A stretch of 64,000 nucleotides of DNA, from assembly GCA_025463515.1 (NCBI GenBank), contig JAODAQ010000010.1, positions 1-64,000 of the forward strand. Reading direction: 5' to 3'. Position 1 is the first letter of the stretch, and each line of letters opens with the position of its first letter. This DNA is from Rhodoglobus sp. Lineage in GTDB: Bacteria > Actinomycetota > Actinomycetes > Actinomycetales > Microbacteriaceae. This document shows positions 59,381 through 64,000 of this stretch, in pieces. Position numbers and translations under genes: made by a program. Under the pieces are notes generated by a model. That model was not told the origin of the DNA and did no database searches. It saw only the letters and a program-made list of their open reading frames with translations.

Positions 59381-60610
59381 ATGCCGGTATCCGTCGAGCG
59401 GGTCGCGATGATCGCGATGCACACCTCGCCCGCCGCGCAGCCCGCGACCGCGGATGCCGGCGGCCTCAACGTCGTCGTACTGGGAGTGGCCGCCGAGCTC
59501 GCGCTGCGGGGCGTGGAGGTCGACCTCGTCACGCGCGCCACGGGACTGCCGCTGCAGCGCGAGCTGCTGCCCGGCGTGACGCTGCACGAGGTGCCCGCCG
59601 GGGAGCCCGGGCCCCTGCCCAAGGAGCGGCTGCCCGAGGTGGCCGACGAGTTCGGCGAGGAGATCGCGCGGCTCGCCAGAACGCGCAACTACGACCTGCT
59701 GCACGCCCACTACTGGCTGAGCGGCATTGCGGCGCTGCCGGTCGCGATCGAGCTTGACCGGCCGCTCGTTCAGAGCTTCCACACCCTCGGCGTCATGAAG
59801 AACGCGCTCGCGGGGGAGGGCCAGGCGCCCGAGCCCGTGCAGCGGCTGCGCAGTGAGACATTCCTCGCCACCCAGGCGGAGGCCGTGATCGCGGCCTCGT
59901 CGGCGGAGGCGACCGTGCTGATCGACGACGTGGGTGCGACGCCCGACCGCACCTGGATCATCCCGCCCGGTGTCGACCTCGGCCTCTTCGCACCGCGCCC
60001 GTTCGCGGCCCACGCTGCCACGCGCCTGTCGCTGGGCCTCGAGCCCGACCGCCCGATCGTCGTGATCGCGGGCCGCGTGCAGCCGCTCAAGGGCCACGAG
60101 CTGGCCGTGCGTGCGCTCGCCGAGCTGCACGCGCTGCGAGGCTGGGCGCCGCTGCTGGTGGTCGCGGGCGACGTGACGCCGGGCGACGAGGGCTTCGCGG
60201 CGCAACTCCGCGGCCTCGCTGCCGAGCTCGGGGTCGCCGCCGACGTGCGCTTCGTCGGGGCACTGCACCGGGATGCCCTGGCCGACCTGTTCGCGGCGGC
60301 CGACCTCACGATCGTGCCGTCGTTCTCCGAGACCTTCGGCCTCGTCGGGCTGGAGTCCGCCGCGAGCGGCACCCCCGTGCTCGCGTACCGCGCGGGCGGG
60401 CTCTCCGAGTCCGTGGTCGAAGGGGTCTCCGGCCTGCTGCTCGGCACCCGCGAGCCGCGCTACTGGGCCACCGAGATGGCGCTGCTCATCGAGGATGACG
60501 ACCGCCGCGCAGCCCTCGGCGTGACCGCGCGAGCGCACGCCGAGCGGTTCACCTGGGCGGCAGCCGCAGCCAGCCTGCTCGGGGTCTATGCCGTGGTCGG
60601 CCGCCCGTAG
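59381..60610 (+). CDS. GT4 glycosyltransferase, MshA-like
   Basis: A 409-residue GT-B enzyme. HTSPAAQPATADAGGLNVVV near the start strongly resembles MshA (HTSPxxQPGxxDAGGMNV), the first enzyme of mycothiol synthesis, as do HAHYWLSG and the donor site PSFSETFGLVGLESAASGTPV. GGLNVVV instead of GGMNVYV leaves open a paralogue using another acceptor. Start ATG 59381 fits the -10 and homologues. Mycothiol use agrees with the SigH/RsrA system upstream. Confidence 0.7.
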   Translation: MPVSVERVAMIAMHTSPAAQPATADAGGLNVVVLGVAAELALRGVEVDLVTRATGLPLQRELLPGVTLHEVPAGEPGPLPKERLPEVADEFGEEIARLARTRNYDLLHAHYWLSGIAALPVAIELDRPLVQSFHTLGVMKNALAGEGQAPEPVQRLRSETFLATQAEAVIAASSAEATVLIDDVGATPDRTWIIPPGVDLGLFAPRPFAAHAATRLSLGLEPDRPIVVIAGRVQPLKGHELAVRALAELHALRGWAPLLVVAGDVTPGDEGFAAQLRGLAAELGVAADVRFVGALHRDALADLFAAADLTIVPSFSETFGLVGLESAASGTPVLAYRAGGLSESVVEGVSGLLLGTREPRYWATEMALLIEDDDRRAALGVTARAHAERFTWAAAAASLLGVYAVVGRP

Positions 60611-62001
60611 GTCTCGAGCAGCCGCAGCCAGATCTCGTTCATCGTCGGGTACGCCGGCACCGCGTGCCACAGCCGCTCGATGGGCACCTCGCCCACGATC
60701 GCGACCGTCGCCGCGTGGATCAGCTCGGCCACGTCCTGCCCGATGAACGTCACGCCCAGGATCACGTGGCGCTTCTCGTCCACGACCATCCGCGCGGTGC
60801 CCTCGTAGTCGTCGGCCTGCAGCGACGCCCCGGCGACCCAGCCGATGTTGTAGTCGACGACCCGGATGTCGTAGCCGGCCTTGCGCGCCGCGTCCGAGGT
60901 GAGGCCCGCCGAGGCGACCTCAGGCTCGGCGAACGTCACTTGCGGGACGGCCTGGTGGTCGGCGGTAGCGACGTGGGTGCCCCAGGGCGCGTCGTCCACG
61001 GTCTTGCCGGTGGCGCGCGCCGCGATCACGTCGCCCGCGGCCCGGGCCTGGTACTTGCCCTGGTGGGTGAGCAGCACGCGGTGGTTGACGTCGCCGGTCG
61101 CGTACAGCCAGTCGTAGCCCTTGACGCGGAGGGTGTCGTCGACGTCGAGCCAGTCGCCGGGCTTCAGGCCGATCGTCTCGAGGCCGATGTCGGAGCTGCG
61201 CGGGACGCGGCCCGTGGCGACGAGCACCTCCTCGGCGACGACCGCCTCGTCGCCCAGATACACAGCGACGCCGTCCTCCGAGCGCTCGACCCTGGTGGGA
61301 GAGCCGTGCCGGATGTCGACGCCGAGGCCGCGCAGCCCCGTCGTGACCGCCTCCACGGCGATGTCCTCCTGGCCCTGCAGCAGCCCGCTGCGGGCGATGA
61401 TCGTGACCGTCGTGCCGAAGGACGCGTAGGCGGTGGCCATCTCGGCCGCGACCACTCCGCCGCCGATGATCGCGAGGCTCGCGGGCGCGGTCTGCGCGCT
61501 CGTGGCATCCCGCGGGGTCCAGGGGCTGGAGTCGAGCAGGCCCGGGATGTCGGGCATGAGCGGGTCGGATCCGGTGCTCACGACCACGGCGTGGGTCGCG
61601 GTGAGCACGGTGGTGGAGCCGTCCTCCGCCGTGACCGTGACCTCCTTGACGCCCGTGAGCCGCCCGTGGCCGCGGAGGAGGGCGATCCCCGCGCCCGCCA
61701 CCCAGTCGACCTGGCTCTGGTCGTTCCAGTCGTGGGTGAACCCGTTGCGGCGCTTGAACACGGCCGCAACGTCGAGGTCGCCCGTGACGGCCTCGCGCGC
61801 CCCGCCGACGCGCTGCGCCGCACGCAGGGCGATCCCGCTGCGGATGAGCGCCTTCGAGGGCATGCACGCCCAGTACGAGCACTCGCCCCCGACCAGCTCG
61901 CTCTCGATGAGGATGGCCGTGAGGCCGCCCTGCACTGCGCGGTCCGCGACGTTCTCCGCGACCGCTCCGCCTCCGATGATGACTACGTCATAGGTGGGCA
62001 T
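60586..62001 (-). CDS. FAD-dependent pyridine nucleotide-disulfide oxidoreductase
   Basis: A 471-residue flavoprotein: FAD motif VVIIGGGAVAENVA, redox disulfide GGECSYWACMPSKA, NAD motif LAIIGGGVVAAEMATAYA and LYATGDVNH. The C-terminal dimer part reads HAVPAYPTMNEIWLRLL where lipoamide or mycothione reductases have H-x-H-P-T-x-x-E, so the catalytic His appears replaced by Tyr. Thus probably not a standard lipoamide dehydrogenase; it may be a quinone or unknown disulfide reductase. Overlaps the convergent glycosyltransferase by 25 bases. Confidence 0.8.
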   Translation of the reverse strand: MPTYDVVIIGGGAVAENVADRAVQGGLTAILIESELVGGECSYWACMPSKALIRSGIALRAAQRVGGAREAVTGDLDVAAVFKRRNGFTHDWNDQSQVDWVAGAGIALLRGHGRLTGVKEVTVTAEDGSTTVLTATHAVVVSTGSDPLMPDIPGLLDSSPWTPRDATSAQTAPASLAIIGGGVVAAEMATAYASFGTTVTIIARSGLLQGQEDIAVEAVTTGLRGLGVDIRHGSPTRVERSEDGVAVYLGDEAVVAEEVLVATGRVPRSSDIGLETIGLKPGDWLDVDDTLRVKGYDWLYATGDVNHRVLLTHQGKYQARAAGDVIAARATGKTVDDAPWGTHVATADHQAVPQVTFAEPEVASAGLTSDAARKAGYDIRVVDYNIGWVAGASLQADDYEGTARMVVDEKRHVILGVTFIGQDVAELIHAATVAIVGEVPIERLWHAVPAYPTMNEIWLRLLETYGRPTTA

Positions 62002-62023
62002 GACTTCCTGCTTCCGTTGAGGG

Positions 62024-62813
62024 CTACCGTCCGATGAAGGCTGCCGGCTGGCGGGTCACGAAGGCCTCCATGCCGATCCGGGCGTCTTCGCTCTGGGCGA
62101 GCCGCACCAGGTTGGGCTGAAGGGAGCGTTCTGCCGCGGCATCCCCGTCGCGCACTGCCAGGCGGGCGTTCGCCAGCGCAGCCTGCACCGCGAGGGGGGG
62201 CCTGGGCGGCGATGCGCTGGGCGAGCTCGAGCCCGCGCGCGTACTGCTCGCCGTGCGGCACGACCTCCTGCACGAGGCCGATGCGGTACGCCTCCGTGAC
62301 GGGGAACGAGTCGCCGGTCAGGATCCAGCGGATCGCGTTGCCCCACCCGACCGCGCGCGGGAAGCGGATGGTCGCGCCACCGAACGGCAGGATGCCGCGG
62401 GCGACCTCGATCTGGCCGAACACGGTGGAGTCGGCAGCGACGACGATGTCGCTCGCGAGCATGAGCTCGATGCCGAGCGTGAGGCAGGTGCCCTGCACGG
62501 CCATCACGACGGGCTTGGTGATGTGCTCGCCGCTGACCTGCCAGGGGTTGATGCCGCCCTCGGGCACCATGTCGAGGCCGTCCGGCCCGATCCGCGGGCC
62601 GACGTCGGCGAGGTCGAGGCCTCCGGTGAAGTGGTCTCCGTGGGCGAAGACGAAGCCCGCGCGCAGCTCCGGGTCCCTCTCGAGCTCGCCGTACGCGAGG
62701 GAGAGCTCCTGCAGCAGCTGCAGGTCGGCGGCGTTGCGCTTCTCGGGGCGGTTGAAGCCGATGAGAAGCACATGGCCATCCCGTTCGACGGTTACTCGGG
62801 GAGCGTCGGTCAT
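62024..62813 (-). pseudogene. Crotonase/enoyl-CoA hydratase family gene with frameshift
   Basis: The N-terminal three quarters (IGFNRPEKRNAADLQLL, AHGDHFTGGLDLADVG, VQGTCLTLGIELMLASDIVVA) are an ordinary crotonase with its oxyanion loops. At a run of seven G on the plus strand (62194-62200) the frame changes; removing one base restores the family ending (LAVRDGDAAAERSLQPNLV...FVTRQPAAFIGR) with TAG 62024-62026. As written the frame reads on to 61983 with a nonsense tail. ATG 62813; TAGCGT ends six bases upstream. Confidence 0.82.
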
Positions 62814-62822
62814 GTTTCCACG

Positions 62823-63638
62823 CTAGCTGTTGAGCGCGCCGATCAGTCGAAGAATGGTGGGCAGATCCTCCACCGCGTCCTCCGGGGAGGCCGGGGCGAA
62901 CTCGGTGATGCCGGCGCCCGCGAGCGGGAACCGCGCGAGGAGCGCTCTGATCGTCTCCACGAGCACCGTGGCGCGCACCCCGAACGGCTCGGGCGCGCCG
63001 AGGCCGGTGATGTCGGCCGGGTCGAGCACGTCGAGGTCGATGTGCACGTACACGGTCGAGGCGCCGGTGGCCTCGACGGCGGCGATCACCGACTCGGGGG
63101 AGACCTGGTCGGCCGTGATTGCCCGGATGCCGCGTTCCGCCACGAACGCGTCCTCTCCGGGATCGAACGACCGCGCCCCCGCGAGCACGACCCGCGCGGG
63201 GTCGACGGTTTCGGCGGGCACGAGCGAGGCCGGTCCCTCTCCGAGCAGCGTGCGCAAGATCATCCCGGTGAACGCGTGCGACGGGCTGGACTCTGGCGTG
63301 TTCAGGTCGGGATGCGCGTCGAACCAGACGATCGCGGCATCCCGGTCGGCGACTCGGGGGATGGCGCCGAGCTCGACGCTGCAGTCCCCGCCGATCGTGA
63401 TCGCGACGCCGTCGACGAGCGCGAGCTCGGCGATCAGCCGGTCACGGACGATGGCGATCGAGCTCAGGCGCTGCACGCCGCTGCCCTCGGCGTCGCCCGC
63501 CTCGAGCGGGACGACGACAGACCGGGTGGACGCGGTCGGCAGGTCGCCGCGGATCGCTTCCGCCCCGTCGACAAGGCGCATCGCACGGGATGAGCCCGAG
63601 CCCTGCCATTGCGGGACGACGACGAACGTGGCGGCCAT
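62823..63638 (-). CDS. Arginase/agmatinase/formiminoglutamase family protein
   Basis: A 271-residue ureohydrolase-fold enzyme. Metal-binding motifs GGDCSVE, DAHPDLNT and HIDLDVLDP are all present, so a binuclear manganese site is expected. Sequence between motifs is short and does not match classical arginase closely, so the guanidino substrate is open. ATG 63638 has TAGGGT six bases upstream, overlapping the stop of the next gene. Confidence 0.83.
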   Translation of the reverse strand: MAATFVVVPQWQGSGSSRAMRLVDGAEAIRGDLPTASTRSVVVPLEAGDAEGSGVQRLSSIAIVRDRLIAELALVDGVAITIGGDCSVELGAIPRVADRDAAIVWFDAHPDLNTPESSPSHAFTGMILRTLLGEGPASLVPAETVDPARVVLAGARSFDPGEDAFVAERGIRAITADQVSPESVIAAVEATGASTVYVHIDLDVLDPADITGLGAPEPFGVRATVLVETIRALLARFPLAGAGITEFAPASPEDAVEDLPTILRLIGALNS

Positions 63639-63647
63639 TCCAGAACC

Positions 63648-64000
63648 CTAGCGCGTGGCCGCGGCCAGCTTCTCCCGGAGTTCGGCGGCGGTCGTGCGCA
63701 CCCCGTAGGCGGGCATGTCGCGCTGGAAGCGCCAGCTGTCGGCGAGCGTGCCGGCATCGACCGCGTCGAAGCCGAAGGAGTCGAGAAGGGCGGCCACCGT
63801 GGCCTTGGCAGCTGCATCGTCGCCCGCGATCGGCAGCGCGCGGCGGTTCGGGTCCCCGGTCGGAAGGCCGTCGGTGGTGATGTCTGCCGAGTAGATGGCG
63901 TTGAAGACCTTGACGACGTGGCTCGCGGGCAGGTGCGCCTGCAGCAGCCCCGACGAGGTCTGGGTGCCGTCGTCGAGCACCTCGTAGTGCCCGTCGCGCT
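63648..64000 (-). CDS. NADPH-dependent F420 reductase-like protein, C-terminal part
   Basis: The frame is open to the right edge (RDGHYEVLDDGTQ...), so only the last 116 or so residues are visible. ASHVVKVFNAIYSADI, RRALPIAGDDAAAKATVAALLDSFGFDAVDAG and WRFQRDMPAYG are typical of the NADP oxidoreductase coenzyme-F420-dependent family, whose Rossmann N-terminus would lie outside. True F420 use is not certain for this clade. Confidence 0.8.
   Translation of the reverse strand, partial: RDGHYEVLDDGTQTSSGLLQAHLPASHVVKVFNAIYSADITTDGLPTGDPNRRALPIAGDDAAAKATVAALLDSFGFDAVDAGTLADSWRFQRDMPAYGVRTTAAELREKLAAATR

Overview
The window is a contiguous piece of a high-GC actinobacterial chromosome. Codon use, short mycothiol-era gene sets (RsrA-type anti-sigma factor, MshA-like glycosyltransferase), a fused KGD-type 2-oxoglutarate dehydrogenase E1/E2, and the recurrent intergenic repeat GGTTGAGTAG...TATCGAAACC all suggest Microbacteriaceae (Leifsonia/Salinibacterium-like). 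I support 67 protein genes (two cut by the window edges, two carrying single-base frameshifts) plus one tiny upstream ORF. I see no tRNA, rRNA, CRISPR array, prophage or conventional insertion sequence, and no gene-free stretch longer than 300 bases.

Layout. 1-4.3 kb: an IniB/IniA/IniC-like set, namely the end of a Gly-rich, octapeptide-repeat protein and two translationally coupled dynamin-like GTPases. 4.2-5.8 kb: a four-helix membrane protein and two tandem septum-formation-domain lipoproteins. 5.9-10.0 kb: aroA-rsgA-hisN, each joined by a GTGA overlap, divergent from a SigH/SigR-type sigma factor with its zinc anti-sigma factor. 10-16 kb: a YdeI-like protein, the giant kgd, and a divergent GuaB1-type GMP reductase. 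16-17.2 kb: a one-gene cassette (AbiEi/Vsr-like protein) bounded by 66-bp inverted repeats. 17.2-29 kb: two CorC/HlyC transporters, a LysM lipoprotein, a DMT exporter, an old-yellow-enzyme, a HAD hydrolase, a frameshifted NAD(P)HX dehydratase, a polar amino acid ABC transporter, a GT87-like membrane enzyme and an MFS exporter. 29-33.7 kb: two NarL-type response regulators, a histidine kinase and associated membrane/lipoproteins. 33.8-36.4 kb: metX and metY (methionine). 36.5-38.6 kb: PadR plus a DHA2 exporter.

38.8-46.1 kb is a coherent chitosan-oligosaccharide operon: ROK regulator, sugar-binding protein, two permeases, GH4 glycosidase, BadF-type sugar kinase and a GH46 chitosanase, all overlapping or nearly so. 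It resembles the Streptomyces csnR-K locus with its chitosanase attached; the ABC ATPase must come from elsewhere. 46-57.5 kb holds an acyltransferase-3 protein, an SDR, a ribbon-helix-helix repressor whose operator and 5' end are duplicated, an MFS exporter, a phosphoribosyltransferase/S51 peptidase/uracil-DNA glycosylase operon, an ABC exporter pair, a GNAT, an SMR protein, a VOC protein, and a YtrA-type GntR/ABC exporter operon. 57.6-64 kb: a stand-alone siderophore-interacting domain under an IdeR/DtxR box, an SDR, an HExxH protein, an MshA-like glycosyltransferase, a flavin disulfide reductase, a frameshifted enoyl-CoA hydratase, an arginase-family protein and the end of an NADP-dependent F420-reductase-like gene.

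Two themes run through the whole window. Genes inside operons are coupled by 4-base ATGA/GTGA overlaps, whereas first genes of transcription units very often have a TAnnnT hexamer ending 5-8 bases before the start codon and no Shine-Dalgarno, which is the signature of leaderless transcription. Where such genes diverge, their -10 hexamers sometimes share bases.
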